From assembly GCA_032622095.1 (NCBI GenBank), contig CP136068.1, positions 130,395,989 through 130,459,988 of the forward strand: a DNA stretch of 64,000 bases, in the 5' to 3' direction. The stretch is from Siphonodentalium dalli. Its lineage: Eukaryota; Mollusca; Scaphopoda; Gadilida; Siphonodentaliidae. The notes below the pieces were generated by a model that made no database searches, was not told the DNA's origin, and was given only the letters and a program-made list of their open reading frames with translations. The position numbers and the translations under genes were made by a program. This document shows, one piece after another, positions 12,565 to 23,909 of the stretch. Each line of letters opens with the position of its first letter. Position 1 is the stretch's first letter.

Positions 12565-12610
12565 CTGATGAGGAATTGTCATCGGATGCTCGAGATCACG
12601 AGGAATTCAA
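12565..12610 (+). other. Candidate mini-exon 3 of 3
   Basis: Bordered by TTTTGCAG and GTAAGC (a good donor); 46 nt. The frame matching the other two reads DEELSSDARDHEEF. All three candidates lie on the plus strand upstream of the caspase-like fragment at 17.2 kb, so they could be upstream exons of one gene. That link is speculative. Confidence 0.35.
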
Positions 12611-12620
12611 GTAAGCCTTA

Positions 12621-13789
12621 AATTAAGTCTGCCGACCACAAGCCTGAATAAAGAGTAACATCCGTATATCATATAGGCCTATCTATAGACACAAACAACA
12701 TGTTAAAACACTTTAAAAAATATTTTGTAGCCAACTTGTTTCTAATTGTTCATGTCATTATACTATGTGTTTTAATTTCAGTTCCATACCATATTAACTT
12801 CTTTATTTCTTGTGTGATTCTGTGCGTGATCTTTCGGGATGTCGCTATAAAATAAGGTAAATGGGGAGTGCAATTTGAATACCCCTTCCTATGCTAAATA
12901 ATCATTGATGATTACTTATACCTTCGGATTTGTTCAAATAATATGTGTAAGTTGTAACAAACGTTTGTTGAACTTGTTATCTGGACATATAGATCTTATA
13001 TATATGACTTCTTTTGCATTTTTTAAACCTGTCGTCTGCTTATTTTTCCCGGAACTCCTAGACCATTCCAATATATACTTTTATAAGTGAGTAGGAAAAT
13101 CCATTTAGTATAGAAAAGGTTATTTAATATATTTCTCTTGAGATTAAGCAATATAACATAAAAATTTAAATCCCCTCCAGATATTTTTGAAGATATTTTC
13201 AGATGTGGTAGTCAGAATGCGATGGCACTTTGGTGTATATATATTGCCTATATAAAACCAACATATAATATAACTTATGACACGATGAGTGGTTACGTGC
13301 TTAAATGAACATCATCCATTGAAAGGGAAGAAGCGACAAAACACCACAGGATCACTGGGTTCACTATGACGGAACTTGTCCTCATATGCTGGACATTTGG
13401 TCATGTTCAAATGTTAGAATTATCCGTTAGCGCCATGTGGACCTCCCCTTGGTGAATTGGCACCAAATTGAGCGTGAAGTCTACAAAGGACTGGATAAAG
13501 ATACTTAAATATGACATTCCTTTAATATTTATGCAAGAGGAATTGGCAGCCTAATGACAGTATTGAATCCAGTGTCTACTCATTACAATGAGGGAATGTC
13601 ATTATATATGGGTATACTTACATAAGTAAAAGCTGTTCTTCACATGAGTTTTTAAATTAATTAAGCAGTACCTCCACACAAACGATGCTCATTCAAGCAT
13701 ACAAGCACGCACCGGGTCAACATTATATACACATGTACAATCTCCCGACGATCAGCCCCCAGTTATGCTTACCGTCTCACAGAAGAGCC
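12621..13789. other. No recognisable gene
   Basis: AT-rich sequence with short frames only. I see no domain, RNA gene or clear repeat. Confidence 0.5.
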
Positions 13790-14689
13790 TGGTCGTTGAA
13801 TCATTGGACCTAGAACACATTGATGACAAGTTCTTTTGGTGTCATTTTGTCGGACAGAATCAGGGGAACAACAAATCCAAAATCCGCTAAAATACGCTTT
13901 GGGGAAATTTTTTAGAGCATTTTGAAAAAAGGTCCTATTTGTGGTTTTTATGTATGATTTTCCAGTCCTTGTGAAATATACACTTGAATGGCATATAAAT
14001 TAAAGTTATACAGATGCCAAGAACATGCAACATAAACAAACTATTGTTGTTCTCATGACAGATGTATGTCATTTCGTGTACAACTGGATTGTCAAAATTC
14101 AAAATGGCGGACAAAATGGCGACCGAAAGTGGTAAAATTGGAAAAATTTCGCTAAATTTCACCAGATTGTTTCCATTTATAAGAAATTTTGTTTAAATGG
14201 CCATTTGTGCCAACATATATCATTTTAAATCAATGTCTGATAATTGTGAGCCATATCACGAGGATTAGGAATTTGGGCCCTTCAGTATCCCCCAAATTCG
14301 AAAACGATGTACTAAATTTCGAAGAAAAATCAATTATTATTTTAACGCCCAGAATAACCTCAGAATACTCATTAGATGTCAGATAGTGCTCATTTTATCA
14401 GGAATGAGGCCGTAAGTTCCCAAAATGCGGACAAAATGGCTACCGAAAGTAGTAAAATTGGGCAATTTTCGCTAAAGTTCACCAGATTGCCATTTAGACG
14501 AAATTTTGTATGTAATGGCCAACACCACAGTAAATGATGTCGGGTCCTATTCCGATAATAATAACTATAAATATGTCGATAATTGTTCCCCACACTGTCC
14601 CAGAATGGCGGCTAAAATTGCGATCGAAAGTAAAAATAAAATTAATGTTTCCACTGAATTTGTAACTAAATCTTGTCATATCGAATATA

Positions 14690-15232
14690 ATTTGACGAGT
14701 GTCCAAAGCAACCAAACTAGTATCGAAATGCATCCAATGAGTGTCCGATACAGCTTAACTGGTGTCACAAACCCACATATGGAGCGTAAACCCACGCAAC
14801 GGGTGTCTCAAACACCTTCTTAATAATATACCAAATTAGTCAGTGAGTGTCCCAGTCCATGGAACGGGCGTCCCATATCAGAAAACTAGTTTCCCCAAAA
14901 CCACATAATTGTAACACAATCCACCAAAATAGTGTAACGAACCATCCAAATAGTGCCCAAACCAGTATAATGTGTGTTCCATACCATCCAACGATTGCCA
15001 TATGTCACCAATCGAGTGTCTCAATGCATGCACGTGCTGTCCCAAACCACCTAAATGGCTGTCTCAAACCATCAAGTGTGTACCACAAACCATCCGATGG
15101 GTGTCCCAAACCAACATATGAGTGTCTAAAATCACACAATGAGTGCCCAAAGCCACACGATGATTGTCTCAAACCACCCACTGCATGTCCCACATAATCT
15201 AATGAGTGTCCCAAACTAGTGTACAAAACCAT
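14690..15232 (+). repeat. Minisatellite array B, forward half
   Basis: Units of about 27-30 bp follow the pattern GTGTCCCAAACCATCCAATGA. Long low-complexity frames (rich in Pro, His, Ser and Asn) pass through it and are not genes. Confidence 0.85.
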
Positions 15233-15239
15233 CCATCAA

Positions 15240-16240
15240 ATATATCAAACAATGTTTGGTAAACTCATTGGATGGTTTGATAAACTGACATGGTCGTCTG
15301 AAATACTCTATGGATGTTTTGTTTACACTATTGCAGATGTATTGAGATGACAGTTGGTAGTTGGTTTGTAACACTCGTCCAGTTAGATTGGTTTGTGTTG
15401 CTATTTTTATGGTTTGGGTCACCCGCTGGTGATTTGTGACTTCAGTTGGACGGCTTTGGGGTACCAATTGGGTGGTTTGTTCACATTGAGTGGTTTGAGA
15501 CACTCGCTATAGATTTTAGACACTGGCTATGTGCACTGGGACACTGCGTGGCCGATTGTGTCACTGATTGGGCCGTTTTGTGACTCTATAGTTGAATGGA
15601 TTGAGATGAAAGTTGTATGATGTATGACATATGACACTCCCGGATACTAGTTGTGTGTCATGAGGTACATATTGGATGTCTGCCACTTGTGTGGTTTCGG
15701 ACACCCGATGGATGTTTTGGTTACCTTGGTACACCAATTGTTTGGTTTCGGACACTGATTGAGTGGTTTGACACACTCGGTGGGTGCTCATTGTATGGTT
15801 TGTTCTACTCGTTTGATGGTTATGGACACTCATTGTATGGAGGTTTGGACACCTGGTGAATGGTTTGGGACACACATATGTGGGTTCGAACATCGTTGCA
15901 AAGTCTGGAGCACTACCGGTGTGGTTTGGAAACCGTCGTTGAATGGATTGGGTTCATAATCAGGTCGATTGAGACACTCATTTGGGTGGGTTAGAATACC
16001 AAATGCATTGTTTGGGGGGGGGGGGGGGGGCTTGTGGCACCAGTTGAGTATCGTTTGCAGCACCACATACCTTAGTCTACATCAGTCTGGAGGTTTGTGA
16101 AACTCGTTTGTTGGATTGGGACACCCCTTCGATGGTTTGGGACAATATTTGGATTTGGGGCGCCCGTCGTATGGATTGGGATATGTTGGTTTTTGGATAC
16201 TAGATGGGTTTTGTAACTCTGCGTACCCACAATTTTGAAA
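15240..16240 (-). repeat. Minisatellite array B, inverted half
   Basis: The reverse complement of the preceding unit (GGTTTGGGACACTCATTGGA and variants) repeats about 30 times. A G17 run interrupts it at 16014-16030. As in element A, the inverted half is longer than the forward half. Confidence 0.85.
16014..16030. repeat. G17 run
   Basis: Seventeen consecutive G within the inverted minisatellite half. Confidence 0.9.
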
Positions 16241-16260
16241 AGAATTTGCAATAGTTAAAG

Positions 16261-17180
16261 CCACTTCTTAGCTATTTGGAGTCCCAACGTATGACTATAA
16301 ACATAATAATACTCGCTCGTGTCATATTCCGATCAGGTTCCCGGGATCAAAATATATAGGTTGATAAATGTGTACGTGATACACGTATAAATGTGTACGT
16401 GATACACGTATATATACGAGATGGGGATGTCATATTAAGTCAGACTTCATTTCCAGATTGAAAATACATGTAAAGAGCGTTCATTATTACTCTTTTATCG
16501 ACGTGGAATAAATATCGTTTACTGGCTTATACAGTGTGTGACAGTGCGTCCGTGTGATTTGTTTGTACGGCTGGCGTGCATCGGACTATGTCATAGCCAT
16601 TGAACTATTCATTTGGCAGCCTTGGGGATTATTAAAAATCGGGGAAAGATTGTAATATTGGCATTGTGCTCTAAAGTGTGCACTACTGAATGCAGCTGTT
16701 GACCACAACTTTAATTATTCCCAACATAGAATAATAACACATTTCGGGGGTGGGTGGGGGCACGTATAATTGCGATGTGGTCCAAACAAGTTTCGAAATT
16801 TAAAAGCAAATATTTGAGTCCCCTGACTATTAAAGGACGAAGCAGGAACTGAAGATGTAATGGTTGGATGTTTCTCAGTTCTATATAATAATTATCAACT
16901 AAAAATTGCGTCCGTTTCCTTGCTCGCCTTAACTTAAAGGGTTCCAAAAAAGACATTGCCTGATTTTGCGTTTTATCAACAGCACCTGAAAATTACGCAC
17001 CCCGCGAAATGTTCCTTAATACTTTTAACTACACCCCATTTACGACATTTTCATTAATACAGATAACTTTGAAATATGTAACCCACCCCGACAGTTTCTC
17101 AGATACATGTACATGCAACTACATCCCTGACATCTTCTTTGATACATGTATAACTATACCAAATAATGTACTTTTTCCAG
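16261..17180. other. No gene; short tandem duplication
   Basis: AAATGTGTACGTGATACACG occurs twice in tandem at about 16366-16412, and each copy contains the palindrome GTACGTGATACACGTA. Otherwise nothing is recognised. Confidence 0.5.
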
Positions 17181-17440
17181 TAGTAAATGTGAATATGGCC
17201 GTGTACGGGAACAATGAAGAGTCAAGAGGTTTTATGCTTTTATGTTTCAATAACGTACTCTACCGATGAGGACAATAGGTTGATTCAGAGGTGTTGTTGT
17301 TTCAATGATTTAAGCGGGAGTGAGTCTCTATCTCTTAGACACGAGGAACTATTTCAAGAGTTGGGGTATCATGTGGTCAAATACGGTCTGAGTTATCATG
17401 ATACCCGTGTATATGACGTGTATGATACTATTGTTTACTA
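17181..17440 (+). pseudogene. Caspase-like p20 fragment, frameshifted
   Basis: After a TTTTTCCAG acceptor, one frame reads VYGNNEESRGFMLLCFNN. This matches the start of caspase p20 domains, where a Tyr is followed by Arg-Gly, hydrophobic residues and Asn-Asn. That frame stops at about 17267. A neighbouring frame then reads GSESLSLRHEELFQELGYHV, followed by VKYGLSYHD, matching the next p20 stretch (Gly-Ser, then Leu, then Phe-x-x-Leu-Gly-Tyr-x-Val). The fragment ends before the region that would hold the catalytic His, and no Cys exon is seen downstream. It is a decayed or mis-spaced copy of the same domain segment found at 33.4 kb. The family assignment rests on pattern recognition over about 60 residues. 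Confidence 0.5.
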
Positions 17441-17955
17441 TAATGCGATACCGCTTTGACTATCCCTCGATTATACAATGGTTACTACCAGTCATAACCA
17501 ATTAAGAGTATGATCCTGTTAATTATGCTTGTATGTTATTATACTATAGTATTTATATATATCACGTATTGAGCTTACTCTTACATTCAATCTTAACAGT
17601 TACAATCACTGGGGAAAGGAAGTGTATCCCAGTTCCGGTAACACAGAGCACTATAACAATATTATCTTATGTACAATCGGACAATACCATGGACCTTATG
17701 TTCAGCTACATGTGCATGTTGATCTGTATTTGTATAGCTTACACCTTTTTCATCATAATTGGTATAATGTAAACGCCTGATATGTATGCCTCATGCACGG
17801 CGAATGGCAAATAAATTAATCTGCAACTGGGAAAATTACAGACAATATGTCCATTGATCCCATTGTGTGTGGTAAATTATCCTCCAAGTCGGTCATATCA
17901 TGCGAATGGATATTTACCAAAGTGTTGTCGTCGTGTTCGCTGGTCTCGATTCTTG
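17441..17955. other. No recognisable gene
   Basis: A segment bounded by CTTAACAG (17600) and GTAACA (17638) could be a small exon, but its translation is not informative. No p20 catalytic half follows the caspase-like fragment here. Confidence 0.45.
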
Positions 17956-18195
17956 CTCCCCACAATTCGGGGGTGGAAATCTAGACCGCGAACATGGCGT
18001 ATATGTGTTCCCGTTCTATATTTAGTATACCCCACAATTGGGGAGTCGTATTCAACACCCGACAACATGACGTCCAGTGGTGTTCCCGTTCTATATTTAG
18101 TATAATGTCTTGATAACCTGTCGCTCCTGAATATTGTAACAGTGGGAGTGTGATCTAATAACTGTATTCGGTCTATGGTCTTGGTAACCTGTCGT
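17956..18195. repeat. Short tandem duplications of about 75 bp
   Basis: CCCACAATTCGGGGGTGG... ending GTTCCCGTTCTATATTTAGT occurs twice (17956-18031 and 18032-18104). The word TCTTGATAACCTGTCGCTC then repeats after 70 bp (18110 and 18180). This is non-coding. Confidence 0.75.
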
Positions 18196-18457
18196 TCACA
18201 AACACAGAACAACACGGATTCGAATACACACAATCCATCGTGGACGCCACAATGTACATGTAGGAACTGGTACATCGGACGTAGTTCTATCGCCGGTATT
18301 GTGGTGGTTCAGGAATTATTTGTAACGTTTTCTGGTCATTTTCGGGACAAAACTATCATAATTATAGACATCTTAAATACATACAAAAGCTGCATAAATT
18401 CCGATTTACCACACCGTAAGTTTAGACCTCACTTAACTCGGAAATAACGAGTTAAGA
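18196..18457. other. No recognisable gene
   Basis: No domain or repeat is recognised. Confidence 0.45.
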
Positions 18458-19364
18458 ATTCGTCAATTTTCAAAAGATCTCAATATCAATCTGAAAGAAA
18501 AAATCATTATCCCTTATAACCAAAACCATGCTACTAGTTTAATTAAGATTTTTTCTATTTTAATTTACAGATTGATAAATGGGTCCAATTCAATCAAGTG
18601 TTTAATGAAATAAACGTATTTAAATAATGTATGCTACATGTATAGTACTATAACAATAACTCCTCACTCGCCCAATATGAGAGATATTTTCCAATTTGTA
18701 AAAAGTTGGTTTAAAAAAACCCCAAATTGTTTGAGGTAGGTTCATACTCGATATATAGTTGACAAGAATATTTGAGTTTTCTAGACTATATGCGTGAAAT
18801 TAAATAAAACATTTATCATTGCATATTTAGTTTTTTGGCAGCCATTTGCAGAACTATCTTTTAAAGGAAAAATCACCATAAAACGACATAATGCCTGAAT
18901 AGATGAATCCAGCATGGAGTGTTTATGTATGCAAGATTATTGAAAACGTGGTTGAATATTTATGTTGTTATGTGTTGTTTTTGGTCTTTTTCGCTATAAC
19001 AGTTTTGCAAATGGCTGCCACAGAACTAAAAATGTAATGATTTAATTTCTCGAAGACAGTCATGATTCAGATGGTAGACTGAGTGCATACCCCTATGTTA
19101 GGTTAGTTAGGTTCATAGTCTAGATACTACAATGTGGTTTGTTTTAAATATTTCCTGTTAAAACTCTTTATCAACCTACATACAACAATCTGGGATTTTT
19201 AAAACCCACTTTATTTTACATAATTTGACCAAATCTCTCATATTGTGAAGTTGAACATGCAGGTGTTGTTATAGTACTCTATCATACATTGGTTATAGAG
19301 GATAATGATTTTACCCTTCAAATTGATAGTTTTGAAATTGAGATGTTTTGAAAATTCACGAATT
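18458..19364. repeat. Foldback element of about 0.9 kb
   Basis: The left arm (18458 to about 18850) and right arm (about 18985-19364) are imperfect inverted copies. The ends read AATTCGTCAATTTTCAAAA and its complement. Further in, TACTATAACAA...AATATGAGAGAT and GGCAGCCATTTGCA...AACT recur on the opposite strand. The arms are nearly 400 bp with a short centre and no coding frame. I infer a non-autonomous foldback element. Confidence 0.75.
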
Positions 19365-19619
19365 GGGCGCCTTATTTACGTGTAACTATCAACGTGTAAT
19401 CACGAATATCAAGCCATGTAAACGTAATTCTTACAACTATCTAATATGACAGAAGATTAAGTGGTATTACATTCAGTTCGAGTGGCAGAGACAACATTGA
19501 AAGTCGGGTGGGTATAGGATCATATCCACAGTGGATCAACGGACACAAACTATAACCGGAAACAACCGAGTCCAATGGGAGGAATTTGTGCTGGCAACGT
19601 TTGCACATTTAGGCACCAC
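19365..19619. other. No recognisable gene
   Basis: Nothing recognised. Confidence 0.45.
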
Positions 19620-21960
19620 TTTTAAATAGTTTAAGGTAAATGGACATGTTCGGCCCTTGACGACCAGTTAATAGCAGTTGTCAGTGCTCTATCACGAAAA
19701 ATGCCCTTTAATCATCGCTGCGAGACGATTTATTCTACAAAATATCCCAGAAAATGTAAGTTTTCACAATCATCTCAGCCACGTTTCGCCGCAACCATTA
19801 TAACAATCGAAAGGCCTGTCCTTCTCTCAGAAATACATATATTGAGTATTGTCATGGAATATCTCAGTATTCCAAATTTCCAATTCTATACGGAAACCCG
19901 CTTCGAAATTACTGTCCTGTAAACCCCGAAAGTTAGTCTTGATCGACCAGACCCGCGGACAGTTATTGTTGTTCCCCAAAGTATAGGACTGGGTTATCTG
20001 GTTGGCTGACATTCGTCAACATTGACATATTTTGGCCTTCTTTTTCTCTGTTGCAAGCTTGTACTGTTTAAGTTTTGTTACCGTACACATTTTGCACATG
20101 TTTCTAACAACATTCCTTCAGATCGCACGTATGTTCATTGATCAAGGTATTTATAAGGAAATAATTTCAGTACTCGAATGCTATGGATTGTAGCGACAGG
20201 ATTGATGGGTTGGGACTCAACGGGTAACCAGTTGGAAAATTCCTACCATAGGACGGTGTTATGTTTGAACTTTCTAGCAGTTGTAAAGTTTGAGGTAGCA
20301 GTTGGAAACTTCCGACAAGTGGGGTGCGAATGGAATTTCCCGGACTTTTGAAGCTTGTCAAACATAGCCAATCTAACCTCGTCTCTGGCATCGATGCTCA
20401 CACATATTCCGAAAATTAAATGAAATGGAAACGATATGATAGTTTGGCGTATAGAATACATGCCATCGCTATCTCTAGGCACGAACTCTGATTGAATACC
20501 TGTAAAAGCATATCCAAACACATAGATTGTTGTCTTGCGTTTGATGAGCTTGTGGATAAATATGCATATCGGGTATTAAACTCGGCAGGTCTTATTCACG
20601 ACCCTACTTTGTAGCTTTTTAAACTGTTATAAGCCGTTGGCAAATAGACGTATCAGCCAAATTCCTCACTGTTTTGGAAAATTTTAACTCCCTATCTGCA
20701 TCAATTAATATGATAATTTTTAATCAATACATAGACAAATCCTACTTTTCAGTCAAACAACGGGCGTTGGAGTTAACATTGAGAGTGACGTCATATTAGT
20801 TAAATAGGTGTAATATAGTTGCGATGCTCTTGTAATCTTTTCGTTATAATAAACCTTTATAATAATGTTCCTTCATAAAAAAACACGACTCCTAATCAAT
20901 ATCTGAATTCGGCAATTGTATGGAATTTAGAACTCGTGTTTGCTTTCTCACTGAAAATTTGATTGGAATGCTTAAAACAGAAAATAGAATATCAAATTTG
21001 TTCACTTTATTCGTAAATAAATCGGCATATGCTAATACAAAATTGCGCATATACCGCATTGTAACAAATCATTGTTACTGTCTTAATTGTTACTCCCATT
21101 ATTTCCATGTCGTTGTGATGACAGGCTGTACATCTTGTACCACACACGAACATGCCAATGTTCGACTAAAATGTGACATATGGTAATTGGTATACCCTTA
21201 GTGGGCAACGCATGTAAAAATGTCTAGGTAGCAGAGAAAAGAGATACCCGTCCATCAATATCCAATCAAATACTGAGGACAATTTTATATGGTTTTCCAT
21301 AATTTCATAGTGCCAGGACCAGAGCGTCCATGTGTGCCCAAGAGTGACATTGAAGAAGGGTGCCCATAGTCACAGAGCCAGAGTGTCCAGGGGCGGCCCA
21401 GAATGACCACGAGTCAGGGGTATGTCCCAGATTCCCCACGAACAATGATGGGCCAGAGTCAAAGATGTCCCCCTCCTCGACTGGCACTCTGGGCCACTCT
21501 CTCGATCGTGTGTACTCTGGGGGGCACACATGTCGGCTGGAATTCTGCGCCACCCATAGCTCGATGGGCACTATGTGGCATGGTCCAGAGTGTTTACGTG
21601 GCCCAGAGTGACCACCGAGGTGGGGTACTGCCCCTTCATCGGCTGGCACTCTGGGGCGTGGCTTAGTGTGTCCGCGTGGGCAGGGGGTGCCACAGAGTGA
21701 CCGCCCGTACTACTTATACGCAATATATTTATTTGTGAGAGGACAGGCCTTTCGATTGGTATAATGGTTGTGGCCAAAATTGGGTGAGATGATTGTGAAA
21801 ACTTACATTTTCTGGGATATTTTGTGGAAGAAATCTGATCGCGGTGATGATTACAATGCACTTTTTGATAGAGAACTGATAACTGCTTTCAACTGATCGT
21901 CGGGGCCCGACTATTAGTGACGAAATATATATTTACCTTGAACTGTTTAGAACTGGTGTC
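19620..21960. mobile_element. 2.3-kb inverted-repeat element with internal array
   Basis: The arm 19620-19850 is the inverted counterpart of 21715-21960. Shared words include AAAATATCCCAGAAAATGTA, AGTTTTCACAATCATCTCA and ATCGAAAGGCCTGTCCT. The interior has a CCAGAGTG/CACTCTGG minisatellite next to the right arm (21300-21710) and otherwise unrecognised sequence. There is no transposase, so it is probably non-autonomous. Confidence 0.75.
21300..21710. repeat. CCAGAGTG/CACTCTGG minisatellite with inverted halves
   Basis: The left part repeats CCAGAGTGTCC and CAGAATGACCACGAGT. The right part also carries the complement (GGCACTCTGGGCCACTC and relatives). It is GC-rich compared with its surroundings. 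The overlapping open frames on both strands are artefacts of the repeat. Confidence 0.65.
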
Positions 21961-22004
21961 TAAATGCCACAAAATCGGTGTCTGAAAGTAAAGAAAGCGA
22001 TCCC

Positions 22005-22580
22005 GATCTCATTATGTTTGTGGTTACACACAATCCTCGCCGTCCAAATAGTATGCAAACGGCTAGATTATTGATACCTGTGCTTCACAAAAGTCAAAAG
22101 ATGAAAGAAATTATCACTTACTACAGAGAAAACGACAGCCCTGGAATATAGAAACAAATTTTAACTCGGGCCAAGTTTGACAGTGGCCAAAATCGTGAGC
22201 AAGAGATCGAATTGTGGCGACTGTAAATGCGGGACAGGTCGCTACCTATACGACGGTACACACTTTACACTAAAGCATGGGCATGTTGTCTGACATGGAC
22301 TGAAAAACTCGAAATTTAATTTATGTTATAGAGTATTCGGGATGTGAGGAATTTCTATGTTGGACAGATGGGAAATTCCCTTATCGAAAGAACACGGAAC
22401 CACCGCCAGCAAATCAGACAACCGGAATTACGGATGATTCCATAAAGTGAACATCTGGATGAACGTGAGGATGGATCCTTCCGGATTGTTCCTATACTTA
22501 AAATGACGGAAGGCATTACAGTCAAACGGTTGCAGATTGAACACAAGTTCCGGAACCAAATGAATCCGAAACTAAACTCG
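22005..22580 (+). pseudogene. GIY-YIG endonuclease remnant of a retroelement
   Basis: A broken plus-strand frame starts with FVVTHNPRRPN and later reads LTRAKF. A Cys-rich CGDCKCGTGRYLYDGTHFTF-like segment follows in a shifted frame (22212-22290). Next comes NFYVGQMGNSLIERTRNHRQ (from about 22350), the Y-V-G core of a GIY-YIG nuclease followed by its R...HR helix. SEHLDEREDGSFRIVPI and a terminal HKFRNQMNPKLNS complete it. In-frame stops and frameshifts (near 22140, 22280-22350 and 22437) show it is dead. The domain order, with a Cys-rich box ahead of GIY-YIG, is what I associate with Penelope-like or related retroelements. No upstream reverse transcriptase is visible. Confidence 0.65.
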
Positions 22581-22688
22581 ATCCTATATAATCACGACTT
22601 CACATACCTACCGCCCGGAATTGAATCCTCTGAACGGCGGATATATTGGATCGGGTGGGTTTGTGATGAATATTTAGGGTGTCGTGGC

Positions 22689-22705
22689 GGGGGGGGGGGG
22701 GGGGG
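22689..22705. repeat. G17 run
   Basis: Seventeen consecutive G just downstream of the GIY-YIG remnant. Confidence 0.9.
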
Positions 22706-23009
22706 CAACTCACAACACCCTTTGTAAGACTTAAATATACAAATAAGCCGATAAATGGAATATATCACACATTTAAACGCATCTAGGCGGCGGCCATTTG
22801 CGGATAAGGAATGCAAGTCACGTTCACCATATACGTTGAGTACAAGCTAAAATGCGGCTTTTAAAACAAGTGGCAGCCATTTTGAATCAGTCGACCGTTA
22901 TGTTTGGTTTGTTCACACTAACCATTCGTGGCAAATTGCATGGTTTGCGTCACAATAGAGTGAACGATTATATCACCATACAGTTTACACATAAGTATAT
23001 ATTAGTCAG

Positions 23010-23170
23010 GAGGCAAGCACCCCAAATTTTTTTTTTGCTAAACATTTTTAGTACCATATGACAACATATCCTGGGTGGTAGAGTTTGGTCCACTGATTAA
23101 AAAAACATTGTTGGCAATTTTCTATTCTCGTGCTAGAGGTCAAAGGTCAAGGTCAAATGTATAGGTGCTT
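23010..23170. repeat. Dispersed AGGTCA-rich repeat, copy 1
   Basis: It contains ATTTTTAGTACCATATG, then ATTGTTGGCA, then AGGTCAAAGGTCAAGGTCAA. The same blocks occur in reverse orientation at 32590-32767, so they belong to one dispersed family. AGGTCA-A-AGGTCA is a direct repeat of nuclear-receptor half-sites with one-base spacing. Confidence 0.75.
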
Positions 23171-23909
23171 TTCTGTCCTAGTCTGAATTTTTCAACATAT
23201 ATAATGATATTTTTGTTATTAAGAGCTATTGATGAATGATGTATTGCACCAAGGACCAGTGAGGCATGGTAATCTGATTGCTGAAGTGTCTGTGTTCTTG
23301 TGTCGTTTCCTTAGCAACCGTTGCTATGAAATTGTTTTTCCATAGCAACCAGCCTCAGACGGTCGTTTTTTATCCATGTTATGGCATCTAATACTGAAAA
23401 TATGCGAATAATTATACTTTGTGATGATCTTGAGTGTGCTTGCATGAAAATACATACAATTAGAGCACAATACAGCGAATAATGTGGAGTGTACAGTATG
23501 GCCCAACATAGTAGGCCTATACTGTTACAACATATACATCCAATTGGCTGTAATTTGGCACTAAATGCCAATAGTGGGGTTTCTTAGGGGTTGAATCTTG
23601 ACTTTAGTGACTAAAGCATGAAACTTTAAAGATAACTTGCTTATTCATAGAGAAAACTTTTTGGAGGGGTGCCCGGGTGGGGGTCCTGTGTCGGGATAAA
23701 ATCAGGTTTCCATGGCAACGGCATAAAATATCTGGAGACAAATTTTAAAAGGCCAATCTTGAGAACCAACAAACCATGTTGTTTGAAGAAATGATGTTAA
23801 GTTATAGTGTCGATAATGGTTCATCAAGCGGACTGAGTCACTTTGACATATATAGTCAAGGTCAATTGCTACGGTCAAGGTCATTCGAAAAATGTGATAT
23901 TTTGGTCTA
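23171..23909. other. No recognisable gene
   Basis: Another GTCAAGGTCA pair occurs at 23859-23885. No coding domain is seen. Confidence 0.45.

Larger units (their letters stand above)
11730..12620 (+). repeat. Diverged direct duplication with exon-like cores
   Basis: TTGTGGCTCAGAAGAGA at about 11761 recurs at about 12317. GGTAGGAGATTTCACCGC (11890) recurs as GGTAGGAAATATCACCGC (12344). CCTTCCCAAAATGCTTTGCAG (11813) recurs near 12544. The copies are roughly 70-80% similar and are shuffled relative to each other, so more than one duplication or deletion took place. Confidence 0.7.
13790..16260. mobile_element. Palindromic minisatellite element B
   Basis: The left flank (13830-13910) shares TTGGTGTCATT, then ATCCAAAATCCGCTAAAAT, then TTTGGGGAAA, with the terminal part of the 36.7-40.7 kb element. 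Three copies of an AAAATGGCGGACAAAATGGC segment follow at about 14101, 14420 and 14603. Two minisatellite arrays in opposite orientations come next and meet near 15237. No transposase is visible. I infer a relative of the 36.7-kb element that acquired an internal minisatellite. Confidence 0.65.

Noticed and set aside
14506-16066. Pro/Asn/His-rich open frames of 60-116 codons
   Set aside because: They are read-through of the 27-30-bp minisatellite of element B.
16711-16956. CARD-like minus-strand frame near the caspase fragment
   Set aside because: It is on the opposite strand to the fragment and the similarity to a CARD is only a few residues.
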